A DNA stretch of 64,000 nt from Meconema thalassinum (GCA_946902985.2 OX336393.1:360512779-360576778); one strand, 5' to 3'. Counted from the stretch's first letter, positions 1 to 11,958 are shown. Notes: generated from the letters alone by a model not told the origin. Made by a program: numbers and translations.

Positions 1-848
1 TTCAAAAAGTAACGAGCCGGAGGCTTGAATGCCAAACCGGTGACGAAATCGGCTAATCGTGGCTTGTGTAATGAGGTGTGGTTCCGACCAGAGCGTGGAA
101 GGTCACAGCCCGTTGCTAGAGGGCACGCGTGCACGTCACGTGACGATACAAAGCGAGCAGCAGCATGCATCAATCGTCCAACGCTGCCAGTCACATTGCA
201 AACAGTGACATGGAGGCGTCAACCGAAGAGAAAAAAGTTGTTGTTCGGTTTCTGACAGCGGAAGGAGTAGGGGGATCGGACATTCATCGCCGAATGTCAC
301 AAGTGTACGGCGAATACTGCATGTACCTTGTAAGTGTCAAGGCGTGGCACAAGCGCTTCAGGGAAGGACGGGTGTCGTTAGCCGAAGATGCCCAGTCTGG
401 GGCACCCCCCTGCATTACCGATGACAACGTCCAGCTGGTTGATGCTCTCATTACCCAGGATCGCCGAGTGACAGTGAACGCCATAGCCGCCGTGGTCGCT
501 CCACGACAATGCACGACCTCATACGGCCAACACAGTCGCGGCCCTCCTGCAGAAATTCAAATCGGAGGCTCTCGGCCACCCTTCATACAGTCCAGACCTC
601 ACTCCCTGTGATTACGCCATGTTTGGTCCCCTGAAAAGGGCTCTGCGGGACCAGCGATTCACCTCGGACGCCGACGTCCAGCTGTACGTGCGGAACTGGT
701 TCACATCGCAGCCCAGGGAATTTTATGAGACAGCCATTCACCGCCTCGTGTCACAGTGCAATACAGTGCAATACAGCCAGGGCCAATACTTCTAACATAC
801 AGGTACTGGTTTCTGTAATTATGCCTCCGGCTCGTTACTTTCTGAACG
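1..848 (+). mobile_element. Internally deleted mariner-like DNA transposon
   Basis: Inverted ends are visible: AGTAACGAGCCGGAGGC at positions 8-24 and its complement GCCTCCGGCTCGTTACT near 823-839. The right end finishes near 848 and is followed by TA at 849-850, the usual mariner target. The left TA would lie just outside the window. Between the ends is a transposase with its centre removed, so this copy cannot move itself. The family assignment rests on both the ends and the transposase remnants. Confidence 0.85.
210..795 (+). pseudogene. mariner transposase remnant, catalytic core deleted
   Basis: The start at 210 (MEASTEEKKVVVRFL) opens a typical mariner N-terminal helix-turn-helix region. 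It contains VKAWHKRFREGR and a DDAQSGAP-like linker (EDAQSGAPP). After about position 510 the reading frame changes. The next recognisable part is the C-terminal third: HPSYSPDLTPCDYAMFGPLK around 575-634, carrying the third catalytic Asp, then a tail ending at the stop at 793-795. The first two catalytic Asp motifs are missing, which fits an internal deletion of about 350-400 bp plus frame damage. Confidence 0.8.
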
Positions 849-860
849 TACCTTATAGTA

Positions 861-1078
861 CGGCAGGCTGAGTGGCTCAACGGTAACGTTCTCGCTTGCT
901 GTGAACAAGATTGCAGGATTGAATCCTGGCACAGCTAGTTGCCATTTGAGGGTGCGCAAATGGGAGGGAGCCGTGTCAGTAGACTTACTGGCATGTTAAA
1001 GATCCCCTTCGGGCAAAATTCTGGTATGTCGGCGTCTCTAAAAGCCGCAGATGTTAAATGGGACGTAAAACAAACAAC
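861..1078 (+). mobile_element. tRNA-derived SINE, family S1, copy 1
   Basis: A tRNA-like head carries a box A-like GTGGCTCAACGG and a box B-like segment (GGATTGAATCC). The body has the family-specific string TTAAAGATCCCCTTCGGG, and the copy ends in GGGACGTAAAAC. Three further copies occur at 25621, 35379 and 37862 with the same order of parts. There is no coding potential. It probably relies on a LINE for movement. Confidence 0.75.
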
Positions 1079-1146
1079 ATGTTTACAAACAGTATATCAA
1101 TTTGATATTTGAATATAATGTAATTTTAAAACGACCCCCAAAGAAA
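1079..1146 (+). repeat. Left part of repeat X, split by element A1
   Basis: This short stretch matches, in reverse complement, the region around 42031-42080. The match resumes at 2385 after element A1. Together with 2385-2870 it is one copy of an unrecognised repeat X into which A1 inserted. Confidence 0.6.
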
Positions 1147-2384
1147 ACAAGATGTTCAGTAAAGAACATATAGCCTACTTTCTCCTAAATGCATTGGTAT
1201 TGTTATAACTCTTTGCCCTTTTCAAGGAGTATAATTGAATGTTGGTTGTAGTACCTTGTTGAAATACAACGTGTTATACGGGTATTAAACATGAATATGA
1301 GGTGCAATTTGCTAGTGCTACCTCTAACAAAATTGCAATCAATTTTGTTTCACCGTGTTTGAATTGATGTGGTGAATCGATTTGCACACATACATGGCCG
1401 CAATCTGCAAACTATTGGGGTGATGGACTTGTAGTTCAGTCAAAAGATGCTTCCCACAAAAAGGTATGTTGTTGCAAAATTAGGTAGAGATCAAATAATT
1501 AGGTTGGTCGACATTTGATTTACGCTTTTAACATTTGGGTGGCCGCCATTCTGTTTCCGTCAAGATGGCGGCGATATAAAACATGACCCTGAGGCGTCTT
1601 TTGCTAGTGCTACCTATGTACCAAATTTCATTCAATTCGGTTTCACCGTGTTTGAATTGATAGGGGGAAGCGATTTGCACACATACATGGCCGCCATCTG
1701 CAAATTATTGGGCTGATGACCTTGTAGTTCGTTCAAAATATTCTTTGTACATAAAGGTATAATGTTGGAAAAATTGGTAGAGACCAGATGATAAGGTTGG
1801 TCGTAATTTGATTCAAGCTTTTACCAATTGGGTGGCGGCCATTACGTTTTCGTCAAGATGGCGGCGATATAAACATGACACTAAGGTGCCCTTTGCTCTG
1901 TACAAAATTTTGCTCAATTCGGTTTCACCGTGTTTAATAGATAGGGGGAATCGATTTCCACACATACATGGCCGCCATCCGTAAATTATTGGGCTGATGA
2001 CCTTGTAGTTTGGTCGAAAGATTCTTTATACATGAGGGTATAACGTCGCAAAAATTGGTAGAGATCAGATGTTAGGTTGGTCGTAATTTGATTTAAGCTT
2101 TTATCATTTGGGTGGCCGCCATTACGTTTTCATTAATATGGCGGCAATATAAAACATAACACTGAGGTGCCTTTTGCGAGTGCTACCTCTGTACCAAATT
2201 TCGTTCAATTCGGTTTCACCGTGTTCGAATTGATAGGGGGTGGGGGGGACAGACATTCAGAGTACACACACTCACACACACACACACAGACTCACACACA
2301 CACACAGAGAGACACACAATTTTTCGCCCTGTGTTGATCTCATAATTCTCTTTTCGTTTTTTGCGAAAATCGAAATTAGTCTAA
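1147..2384 (-). mobile_element. HINE/DINE-1-like non-autonomous element, family A, copy A1
   Basis: Read on the minus strand, the 3' end (ACAAG at 1147-1151) is followed by a stem-loop (ATGTTC paired with GAACAT) and half of the terminal repeat, AGCCTACTTTC. The interior holds four tandem units with CACCGTGTTT/C landmarks at 1355, 1648, 1930 and 2221. Then come a C-run, a CA/GT microsatellite at about 2265-2320 and a worn 5' end near 2384. It contains no protein. The family is defined by comparison with the copies at 18601, 25383, 33598, 35128 and 38348. Confidence 0.7.
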
Positions 2385-2870
2385 TGAACGCATTCAACTT
2401 TCTAAAATAGTGTTGTATTACTCACCTTGTGATGTAGATAACCAAATAAACGCATTTGTGCAAGAACAGCAAGTAGGGGTACAAGGTAACAATTCTCTAG
2501 TTAGCAGATATCTTGACAACAGAGCAGTCACTTCCTGCAGTTCATAATAATGGAGAGGTGTGAGAGACAGGGAATTATTATCACCAAGGAACTATACTCC
2601 TGATTTTCGACAAACAATCGACAGACAACGTCAATTTGTATCAATCTGATCAGCCGCGCTCGACGTCAGGTTATCAGAATGGATCGTGATACAAAATGTG
2701 ATATTTCGTCTTCTAGATTACAGGTCGTTAGTGTATCTCAGAAAAATACTCCATGATAATTATGTTACTGCAGCGAGTGCAGAATACATTTCGTTTTCAA
2801 CATTCGTAAACAATTTCATTCTACACCATTTTATAAAACCTAAACTAATATGTATTCTGAGCGATTGATA
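2385..2870 (+). repeat. Repeat X copy 1, with coding-like stretch
   Basis: This stretch is similar over most of its length to 41560-42030 in inverted orientation. Both copies encode ERQGIII and VIFRLLDYRSLV in matching positions. Copy 1 has a stop after KELYS, so it is not an intact frame. I do not recognise the protein. It could be a fragment of an unknown mobile element or of a duplicated gene. Confidence 0.55.
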
Positions 2871-3653
2871 GTGATTCAGCAAACTTTATAATCGGCATTA
2901 TCTTGTCATAGAGACAAAATAATATTTGCTTTAAGATGAAAACACGTATGAATATGTATTTAGAGTATATAAGGTGTTTTAATGTTTAAATTGTTTATTT
3001 GTTGCTGAAGATGAGTATTTGAAAGGTTCGAAACATGTCCAAGTAGTTAGTTAGTTAGTAAGTTAGTTAGTTATTGTTGTTTTAAGGGGCAGAATAGCGA
3101 TGTCATCTGCCCCGTATGTCCAACCACTATTTTGGATACATTAAAGTATTGACGAGACGGAAACCCTAGATAAGTTGTTTCATACATATTAGCCTTAATG
3201 CGTTTCTGAAACACGTCGTTAGTCCGGAACTTCTGCCGTCCTATCAACTTTTTCAGTTCATAAAAGAGGAGACACTCGCTAAGCGTTACGTTCGGACTAA
3301 ACACCAGGTGTTCAAAAACTTTCCATTGCTGAAGAATCTCTTAGGTTACAACAGCATTACGAGGACGGACCGTTGCCATGAATCAGAAGAAGTCATCATT
3401 TGATGAGATTGCACTGCACTTTTCCCTCCTGCTTGAAGATACCGAAATACACTATGAAACTCGCACTTAACGGAGCATCCATTGTAGCATCCATGTTTAC
3501 GTGCCTGTAACTCAGCTCAAAATGTCCTAATGACGTTGAAGGTGACAGTGATTATAGTAGGCGAGATGCGCAGTCACTTTGCGATCATACGCGCCTTCTA
3601 CAAGTCTACTGCATGTTTACCGGCAGACGCCGATATCCTTGTTTTTCGGCTCC
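2871..3653. other. No gene seen; short repeat tails only
   Basis: The stretch includes a TTAG-rich run (about 3046-3075). It is followed by TTGTTGTTTTAAGGGG, a tail also seen near 42297. The phrase CTGAAGATGAG...TTCGAAACATGTCC at about 3006-3040 vaguely resembles the hammerhead-like motif at 24200 but lacks the core sequence. Nothing else can be supported. Confidence 0.5.
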
Positions 3654-4252
3654 TTAACCCGGGAGGGGTCGCGTCAAAATAGTTTCGTGATGGGTCGCGC
3701 AGGGTCATTATGCCCGGGGTATATAAAATATTATTTTTGTTGCAAAACACATAGTATTATTATGTAAAAATATATCCATGAAACTAAATACCAGGTTTTG
3801 TACCGAAACACACTGTCCTGTATTATTGAAAAAAAAAACACCAATGAAACCCACTTAATCTATTGATTTATTCATCCTCGGAATTATACTGGGCAGCATC
3901 AGGATTAGTGCATTCCACCCAGGTAACACATGTACGTTCCTTACGAAACATCTTCCAGATCCACCAATCAGTTGAACTAGCCTTGAAAATACAGCGAGTC
4001 CAGAATTATCAACGGAAAACGGTCCTTGAGACTGCTTACCAGCGTACTCTTCCATGTACATCGTGTGAAACAAAGCTCTCCACTACCTGACTGGGAATGA
4101 AAGTGGGAACAGCAAACGCAGACACGTGCAGGGGATGAGTCCATTGAAAGGTATAGGAGGGGGGGAAGCTTTACGCCGTGAAATTATTTCGGAGGAATAA
4201 AAAATGTATGCGCCCGGTCTAGAAGACCGTGACGCGACCCCTCACGGGTTAA
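3654..4252. mobile_element. Short piggyBac-like element flanked by TTAA
   Basis: TTAA at 3654-3657 and TTAA at 4249-4252 flank inverted ends: CCCGGGAGGGGTCGCGTCA on the left and TGACGCGACCCCTCACGGG on the right. TTAA target duplication with CCC-starting ends is the signature of piggyBac. The 591-bp interior shows no transposase motif, so this is a non-autonomous or heavily decayed copy. Confidence 0.75.
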
Positions 4253-4557
4253 AACAACGATTATCATCATCATCATCATCATCGTGTTTACCGGTATGGT
4301 CGGATGTTGGAAATAAATCGCCCTAATGAATGCCGAGATGGTAGTTTACCTCCAACTATTAACCCACTCATTGGTTACGAAATATTGAAAGGTGAGATGA
4401 ATCTCTATGATGGAAATGGGTTATTCACTGAGCACTCTCCCAGATACCGGCCTCATTAGAGAATACCAATGTAGGGTATTCATCTCTCATCTTTCTATTA
4501 TTCACCGTGTTTGTCTCTTTAACTGTATACACGTGCATACATAGTTCACAAACCTAC
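4253..4557. repeat. ATC microsatellite; otherwise nothing seen
   Basis: A short ATC/TCA run lies at about 4262-4286. The rest contains no open frame or repeat that I recognise. Confidence 0.6.
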
Positions 4558-5305
4558 AGGGTCTTTCATATAAAATAAGAGCGCCAAGCGGCGGCCTTGT
4601 TAACCACAGCTGCGGTCACCTTGGCCGAGCTTGTGGCGCACCAAGGCCCCCTGCTTTAAGCGTGTGTACAATCCTATATGATGCAGCGGCCTTGCTAGCG
4701 TGTGTACAGTACTGAAATCTTACTTTAGTTAGTTAGTTAGTTATTGTTGATGAAACTGAAACCCCTACCTGTTGTGCTAATTTTGTGAGTGATTTATTCG
4801 GAGACCGTTCAAGATTCTCGCCAATGTCATCTAGCTCATCCTCTGTTAGAACTGTTCGTGTGCGGGCATGTTTTTTATTGAGCACCGAGCCAGTAGTGTC
4901 AAACTTATTTGCAATTACGTGAAACTGTGCTAGTGAAGGCGGCACTTCATCAGGAAATTGCTGAACAAATGCATCACGTACCCGCCGAGCCGACTCTTAC
5001 TTAAAATAAGTTTTACATAAAGAAATACGATGTTGCAATGATAACTGTCTCACCATGTTAGCACTTGAGGTTTAGACTAGCGACTGAGCACCTGCACGCT
5101 TATTGCAAGGTCAAGTTTGGTAATGTCAACCTGTCATTTTTATACTGTCCATCGGAACTTGAAAAAAAATAGCCTTCGTATGTACTATGCGCGCGCTTTC
5201 AATACTACAGCAGGGGGCCGTGGCGCGCCACAAGCTCGGCCAAGGTGACGGCAGCTGCGGTTAACAAAGCCGCCGCTTGGGGCTCTTATTTTATATGAAA
5301 GATAT
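4558..5305 (-). mobile_element. DNA transposon with ~100-bp inverted ends, DUF4817-type
   Basis: Long inverted ends are visible. From 4561 the left end runs through TCTTTCATATAAAATAAGAG and GCTTGTGGCGC to CCCCCTGCT near 4652. The reverse complement is at about 5210-5303 with scattered mismatches. The interior carries only the N-terminal DNA-binding part of a transposase, on the minus strand. This is therefore an internally deleted copy of a larger element. Confidence 0.75.
4740..5056 (-). pseudogene. Transposase N-terminus, DUF4817-like helix-turn-helix
   Basis: Reading down from an ATG at 5056-5054, the frame has one stop early on (after CKTYFK). It then gives RRVRDAFVQQFPDEVPPS and TGSVLNKK, followed by VLTEDELDDIGENLERSP and KSLTKLAQQVGVS. 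This order (F..F P S, then KF..TGSV.NKK, then LTE..L..IG..LE.SP.KSL..LAQ..GVS) is the known DUF4817 plus helix-turn-helix head of insect DDE transposases. The catalytic domain is absent. Confidence 0.75.
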
Positions 5306-5754
5306 GATTTTCAGGTATGTTTTATGTATTGCCCCTATCGTGAAAAACCAAGTTTTCGACCTCCCACTACTTGTGCCTTGTTCGCCACCTTGAAAATACC
5401 GCTATGAAAAGTTTCTTAGGCCTATTCATTTTTTCGCCAGTAACTCACTTCCAGCCAAAATATTTTCAGTTAAAAAGATTTAAATGGCATACAAGCGTCC
5501 TATGATGTTGGAAAATTCAGAACAGGTACTGAGATTCGGGGACGTGAACAAAGGCTATGCAAATACGTCAAAAATCGCAAAAACCTAGATATGTCAGTGG
5601 TTTCGCTTTAATAATTTTTCTTTAGTTCTTTTTAGTGCAAAATGCATATTATTCAATCTTGTAGAGGTACGTGGACTGGAAACTAAAATAGAAAATTATT
5701 GAAAAACATCATAATTCCCCAGAATTTGAATGCTGACCGATTGAAAAGGAATAG
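5306..5754. other. No gene or clear repeat seen
   Basis: AT-rich sequence without a supported frame. It ends at the target duplication of the next SINE. Confidence 0.5.
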
Positions 5755-6154
5755 AATTAATAGACTATGACTTGCCAAGGTGGGTGAGTGGTTAACGTGC
5801 CGGTCTACTAACCCCACGCTTGCAGGTTCGCTCCTGGCCGTGGCAAGTGATTTTTTTTAAAGACGGCAAAAATTACGACAAGCATGTCATACAATGTTGG
5901 CATGTCAAAGAACCCATTTGAATTCAGTAGGTCGTGTTCATAATGGGAAAATTGATCTCGGGAATCTCCGCCAACACAAAGTTCCTCATTTTTCTACTAG
6001 TGTTCAAGGAGCTTAGAAATCTAACCTCCTTGACTTTCATTGTGCTTCAAGGAACAACGAAATTCGAAATGAAAGCTAACCTCTGGGTGTCAAATAACAA
6101 AGCTTGCACCCGGCATCCGAGGCCATACGATATTAATCAATTAATAGACTATGA
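5755..6154 (+). mobile_element. SINE family S3, copy 1, with 16-bp target duplication
   Basis: The direct repeat AATTAATAGACTATGA flanks the insert perfectly at 5755-5770 and 6139-6154, so the SINE itself is 5771-6138. The head is tRNA-like (GTGGGTGAGTGGTTAACGTG, then GGTTCGCTCCTGG). The body contains a segment shared by all five copies (GAACCCATTTGAATTCAGTAG). The tail ends in GAGGCCATACGATATTA. The perfect long duplication suggests a fairly recent LINE-mediated insertion. Confidence 0.9.
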
Positions 6155-7261
6155 TACCAATAATGATGAATGGCTTCTACATTTCCTATTATTGCATGCT
6201 ATCAACTTCAATACGTAATTAAATCATATACGTATATACATATATGAACAGCAATTAGTAAACTTAAAACATCTATTTTTGAGCGTACATTTTTGGCATT
6301 TAAACGGTCCAATTACGGCTTGCTACACAACACGTAAGCATCCCAAGTACGTGCGAGAATCGTTTACACCACTTGCCCGTATTATTGGCCGGGAAACTCT
6401 GAATAAAGGGGATGTCTGCCATGATTCATTCAATAACATGACAATGTAATGTGGGCTGATAACTATTGAGATAGCTATTTGAAAGGTCAAAGTTTAAATA
6501 CGCCGAAGGACATATTTTGAAATCCAATTAAATCCCCATTGAGAGTAACAGAGATATCTGAAACATGCGTATGAATGTTAACAAGCCTTTTGTATGGAGC
6601 AATAGATGATCCCAGCACGCCCAGTACAGTGTTCGGATAACCATTTATACAACATTCATTGATCCTCAAATCGAAACATATAAACAATGTTTTGTTTTCT
6701 ATTTGCGTCTTAAGTTTATGATACTGCTTTATTTACATAGGAAAGGAGACAAGCAATTACAGGGTTGCCATATTTCAGCATTTGGGCTGTTTTCATTAGC
6801 CCCAGTAGAGTCCTGAATTACCGTTTGGCGGTTGCTCTTTTTAAATATTTGGTGGAAAGAGAAAATCTTCAATATTGTTTACGCCTTTGCACAAGTTTGA
6901 GAACGTTTTTGCCTACATTGCTGTACCCAAATTCATAGCCGTGATATCTAAAATGGAATGGATTTCATATACGCAATGAACCCGATTAAAAGAATCACCA
7001 CACATCACCGAAGACTCAAACACAGATCTTTAAAATTAATTTATTATATTATGAATACCAAATACTCGACAGGAATTTCAAATATAGAAGATTGAGAAAC
7101 TAAAATATCTCAGTGCGGTAAAGGGATGATAGGTTGGCGGGTTTTCTGAAAATTACTGTCATAGCATAAATTATTTATAACTAATAAATAACCAGTTTAA
7201 ATAGTAACAGTCGATTTACAACATGGATAACAAAATATTTTGGACATCATTCCTGATGTTA
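6155..7261. other. No gene or clear repeat seen
   Basis: AT-rich stretch of about 1.1 kb. Short open frames here have no recognisable motif and no similarity to anything else in the window. Confidence 0.5.
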
Positions 7262-7505
7262 ATCACAATAATAAAATCCTTCAGTATGCCTTCCTTCGGA
7301 GAGGTAGTAAAGCCGGTGGGCCATGTCATAGATTTATGTCATGTAGAAGAACCTACCACTGCTATTGGTGGTGTGCAGCAAAATTTGTAGGTTATATTTG
7401 GTTGGTTAAGAAACGCTCTTTCAAGTTCCAACGTTCGCTGCTAGTGTTAGTGATAGTAGCATCTGGTAGCCGAAGTAGGAACTACATGAAATTGAACTTG
7501 TTGGA
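7262..7505 (+). mobile_element. SINE family S2, 5'-truncated copy
   Basis: This copy shares AAATCCTTCAGTATGCCTTCC, then GTAAAGCCGG and the CCAACGTTCGCTGCTAG block, with the S2 copy at 9882. The tRNA-like head is missing, as expected from incomplete reverse transcription. Confidence 0.6.
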
Positions 7506-7562
7506 GCCCTCGAGCATTCTAACACAAATGCCTAGCTTATTGCCATTGGCTGCAATTCATAT

Positions 7563-9795
7563 ATCATCACTAGGGCCCGGATGTTGATGACATGTCATCT
7601 TTTTACTGAGCAGTCTAAAACAATGCTGAAGTGTAAAGAAATCCGGACGGGCCACCCCATCTTCAAATATGTTATTTTAATTTTGCATCAATTTGCATTT
7701 TTTTGCTATTTTTAGCCTATTTTCAATTTCGAAAAAATAGGCTTATGAGATCACCTTTTGTCCGTGTGTGTGTGCGTGTGTGTGTGTGTGTGAGGTGTGT
7801 GTGTGTCTCCCCCAAATAAAATCTAAACGGCTGGAGCGATTTCAATGAAACTCGGTAAGTTTATAGCACTATTCCCGGCGACCTCGACCGTGCCCTTCAA
7901 ATTTTGTTACGCCTCACCAATCCAACATGGCGGCTGTGCGAAATATTTCACTAGCATTCAATATCTCCGAGGCTATTACCGATATCGCCCTGAAATTGTG
8001 TACGGTGATAAAGGGCACTACTGGAAGTTCACCTATGAGACTTTCAAAATCCTGGTGACTATAAAACCAACATGGCGGCCAAGCGAAGTTGAGACTTTTA
8101 AATAGACTTTTCTCGCGATTTAAGTACCCAAACGTAATGAAACTTGGTACAGTAAATGTTTATACACATTGTAATGCACTGGGGTCTAATTTGGTTCAAT
8201 TGTTCACATAACCTCAAAATGGCGGCTGTGGGAAATATTTCACTGACATTCTATATCTCCGAAACTATTATAGATATCACCCTGCAATTTTGTACGGTGA
8301 TAAAGGGTACTGATACAAGTTTACCTATGTATAATTCATAAACCTGTAAAGTACAAAACGAACATGGAGACCAAGCGAATTTGAAATATTTGAATATACT
8401 TTTCTCGTGATTTGACTCCGTGAGCGCAGTGAAATGTGGTAGAGTAAATGATTTTGCAGATTGTAATGCACTGCCATCTAGTTTAATTCAATTGTTAACA
8501 TAACCTCAAGATGGCGGCTGTGCGTAATTTTAAAATTAAGTTTTTATTTCTTGTGTCGTAATCATGCGATCGAAGTGAAAGTTTGAATAATGAAGCTAGG
8601 CAATAATTGTCCTTGAATGGTACATAACTCCATGGCCTATACATATAACAATCCTAAATGGCGAGCTTCCGAAATATTTAGACGGTTCCCAATATCTATG
8701 AATCTTTTACAGCAACCAAACTGATTTTTTTAAATGTTCATAGAGACTATGAACATATGTTCACCTATAAGACTTTCAATAACCTGGTGAGCACAATTCC
8801 AACATGGCGGCGACGCGAAGTATAAATATTTAAATGGACGTTTCTCGCGAATTAACTATCCGAGTGCTGTGAAATGTTGCACGTTAAATGCTTATACAAA
8901 TGTTGATCCACTGGCATCTAATTTATTTCAATTCTGTGCTTAATCACAAGATGGCTGCTGTGCGTAATTTTAAAATCTCGTTTTTACTTCTTGTGTTCTA
9001 ATCATGCGATTGAATTTTGAATACCACACATACACAATAATCTTATTGTAATAGTACAAAAATAAAAATCCAACCTGGCGACCATCTGAAATATTTCGAC
9101 GGTTCTCAATATCTACGAATCTATCACAACAATCAAACTGAAATTTTGTATGTTGATAGAGGCAATTAATATGAGCAGGATATATGAAAATAGGCTGTAT
9201 AGTTCTTCACGGAACTTCTTGTTTCATTTAAAGAGCATTTTTTAAAGTTTTGTAGAATTTTTGGTCATATTTTAGAGAAATATGCCTTGTGAGGTCATTT
9301 TTTTTCCAATTTAGTCGTATCACAGTTTTGTATGAGGGAGTTACGTCTCTCAGAGTTAAGAAGAAGCAAGTGGCTGATACAAGATCATTTAAAGTATTAA
9401 AATAAAATATTTCAGTATTGCTACTAGTAGAAATATCTTGGACGCACAAGAACGGTACCGTTTTCGTCGCAAACCAGTTATTAGCGGAATGGAATGTTAT
9501 CTGCTCTGTTGGCCAAGGTCAGCTGTGGCAGGGTAGAAAGGGGAAGGGGTGTATATTCTTGTCTCAGTTCCGCATAGTTCACGGCGAGAGATATCGTTCA
9601 TTACCGGTCTCCCCATTTTATAGTGCATTTTTCGATTTTTTGAAATATTGGTGAGTTTATTATTATAAGATCATTTTCTCCATTTTATAGTGCATTTTTT
9701 GAATTTGTAGGTCATTTAACAGTCATTTTTGAAAATTTTAAGTGCATTTTTTTAAATCTTTTTCACGCCATCAACATCCGGGCCCTAGTAATCAC
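7563..9795. mobile_element. hAT-like non-autonomous element split by element B1
   Basis: The left end TAGGGCCCGGATGTTGATG (7571-7589) and right end CATCAACATCCGGGCCCTA (9769-9787) are perfect inverse copies. The 8-bp flanks ATCATCAC (7563-7570) and GTAATCAC (9788-9795) match at six of eight positions, consistent with an old 8-bp hAT-type duplication. With B1 removed, the element is about 700 bp, AT-rich and without a transposase. A related pair of ends occurs at 14857 and 15654. Confidence 0.7.
7710..9222 (+). mobile_element. HINE/DINE-1-like element, family B, copy B1
   Basis: The 5' end is TTTTAGCCTATTTTC, whose inverse lies 19 bases further on (hairpin). A GT microsatellite follows at about 7763-7808, then the conserved block with AAACGGCTGGAGCGATTTCAA. 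Diverged tandem units have landmarks near 7850, 8136, 8420 and 8867 and contain many ATGGCGGC motifs. The 3' end has GAAAATAGGCT, a stem-loop (AGTTC/GAACT) and CTTGT at 9218-9222. There is no protein. Confidence 0.75.
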
Positions 9796-9881
9796 AATAA
9801 TAATTCAATAATACTTAAACTACATTATTAATACCGCAATAATTATCGGTAAATAAACTTATGTCATCTAAATATTGTATA

Positions 9882-10307
9882 GCGGCTTCGGTGGCGTAGT
9901 TGATAGCATGCTGAACTGCTGTTCCCAAGATCGCGGGTTCAAACCTAGCCGAAGTCGTCGGATATTTTAAGAGCATTAAAATCCTTCGGTATGCCTTCCT
10001 TCGGAGGCAAAGTAAAGCCGGCGGTCCCATGCCATAGCTTTATGGCATGCATAAGATCCTTCCACTAACTAAACTTGTGTGAAACTAAATTTCTAGGTTA
10101 GATTTCGTTGGAACGCTCAATCAAAGTTCCAACGTCCGCCACTAGGTGTCAGTGGAATCTGGTAGCGAAAGTTGGAACTACTTGAAATTGAACGGAACTT
10201 GTAGCTCACCCTATGTGTGTCCTTTTAAAGCAGCTACAGCCTCTGGCGAGCCGAACATGTCCTCGGACACTCCTGGCACTACAAGCCATACGCTAAATAA
10301 AATAAAT
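9882..10307 (+). mobile_element. SINE family S2, full-length-like copy
   Basis: The tRNA-like head is GGTGGCGTAGTTGATAGCAT (box A region) with GGGTTCAAACC (box B region). The body has GCCTTCCTTCGGAGG and AGTAAAGCCGGCGGTCCCATG. The tail GAACATGTCCTCGGACACTC is followed by AAGCCATACGCTAAATAA. This copy serves as the reference for the other S2 copies in the window. Confidence 0.75.
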
Positions 10308-10470
10308 TGTATATACTGTATATTTCTGCATAACTGTAATACAAAAACATCGTACATTAACTAATCCTAAGTGAGCAGGGTATGATGATGATCTCTTGAC
10401 GATAGAAACATGTCATCCAATTAGTTACGCCCTTTGTTGTACATAAAAGAGTGTTCTCTTCTTCTTAGCG
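10308..10470. other. No gene seen between S2 and LINE fragment
   Basis: Short AT-rich spacer with no supported frame. Confidence 0.4.
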
Positions 10471-10994
10471 TCATCCCGCAGGAACGGGGTCCACATTTTG
10501 GATCAATGCACGCCATTTCTTGCGATCTAATGCTTCACGTGATTTCAAGTTTCTTGATCGTAAATCTGCGTTAATAGTGTCCAGCCACCGCAATTTTGGT
10601 CTCCCACGCTGTCTCTGGCCGTCGACCGTTAGATGGTAGGCCCAACCGATGACTAAACTTTGTGGTGTACGGACAACCTGTCCATACCAACGGAGTCTCC
10701 ATTCCTGCATTTTCTCATTGATTGGAGCCACGCCAGCTGTATGTCGAATCGTTGTGTTAAGGATATGGTCGAGCAGAGAAATGTATAAAGATCTTCGCAG
10801 CATCCGCATTTCCATGACATGAAGCGAGTGCTCAGCACTTCTAGGTGCTGGCCAACACTCGGTACCATATAATGCAACACTGGTCTCACCATTGTGCGGT
10901 ATATCTTTGATTTTAGGCGGATAGACATCTTCTTATCACAAAGAACACCGGTGACATCTCTGAATCGCATTGATTCGTGCTCGCACATATTCAT
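10471..10994 (-). pseudogene. LINE (RTE-like) C-terminal fragment, frameshifted
   Basis: On the minus strand one frame gives KSKIYRTMVRPVLHYMVPSV. After a frameshift a second gives VAPINEKMQEWRLRWYGQVV, QRGRPKLRWLDTINADLRS and LDRKKWRALI. This is the conserved tail downstream of the reverse transcriptase domain in RTE-like LINEs (YGH-V-R, GRPK-RWLD, W). The catalytic domain and endonuclease are absent. It is a dead 5'-truncated copy. Confidence 0.8.
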
Positions 10995-11030
10995 TCACAG
11001 AGCTGTCGCCATTCAATCGTGAGCCTAGCA

Positions 11031-11395
11031 ATGTCCATGGGACACACTTCTGCAGGTCTCGTGTTATTTTGTGTTAAATGTCTGATGTAATATTTATTTC
11101 AGGTTAGGGTATATAAATACTTGTTTCCCCGCCTAAAGTAATTAGGCAGAATTTGTGTAGACTTTCTTTAATAAATCCCTGGAAGCGGGGAAATAAATAT
11201 TTTACGAAGCGACATTGTAACTCTTAGATTTATGTTGTTCTTTAAATAGTAACAATCTAAGTCGGAAATCGAAACAACAATCTTGCATTCTAAAAGCGGA
11301 CACTGTACCACTGATCCACCAAGGAATCTTGGTAAATAGTTTGGATATCCAAGAATTTATCGTCAGAATCTTCAATACTCAATTCGTTTTCGGTT
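11031..11395. repeat. Unclassified repeat, partner at 45460-45620
   Basis: TACTTGTTTCCCCGCCTAAA with AATTTGTGTAGAC and TTTAATAAATC resembles 45475-45550 in the same order. I cannot assign a class. Confidence 0.4.
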
Positions 11396-11470
11396 GTTGT
11401 TGTTGTTCTTGTTTGAGTCTTCAGTCTTTTGACTGCTTTGATACAGGTCATTGATCCTCTTTCTTTATGT
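11396..11470 (-). mobile_element. LINE 3' tail fragment
   Basis: GAGTCTTCAGTCTTTTGACTG followed by CTTTGATACAGGT is the reverse complement of the tail seen at 46255-46280 after another RTE-like fragment. Confidence 0.55.
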
Positions 11471-11481
11471 CCTATGTCCTA

Positions 11482-11904
11482 ATCATGCGATTAGCTTGCC
11501 ACGGTGGGTGAGTGGTCAACGTGTCGGTCTACTAACCCCAAGTTTGCAGGTTCGCTCCTGGCCGTGGTAAGTGATTTTTTTGAAAGGCGGCAAAAATACG
11601 ACACCCATGTCATACGATGTTGGCATGTCAAAGAACCCATTGGAATTCAGTAGGCCGTGTTCATAATGGCAAAATTAATCTCGGGATTTACCGCCCACAC
11701 AAAGTTCCTCATTTCTCTACTAGAAAGCTCTGTAGTGTTCAAGGAGCTTAGATATCTAACCTCCTTGGCTTTCATAGTGCTTCACGGAACATCGAAATTC
11801 GACATGCAAGCTATCCTTTGGGTGTCAAATAACAAAGCTTGCGCCCGGCACCGGAGGCCATACGATATTATTATTATTATTATTAGTATTATTATCATGC
11901 GATT
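11482..11904 (+). mobile_element. SINE family S3, copy 2, with 11-bp target duplication
   Basis: ATCATGCGATT flanks the insert at 11482-11492 and 11894-11904. The SINE at 11493-11893 has the S3 head, body and the CGAGGCCATACGATATTA-type tail with an ATT run. Confidence 0.9.
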
Positions 11905-11958
11905 GAATAGATCTACGCAATAATCTTCATCTAATAGTACCTAACTTTATGTCGTACA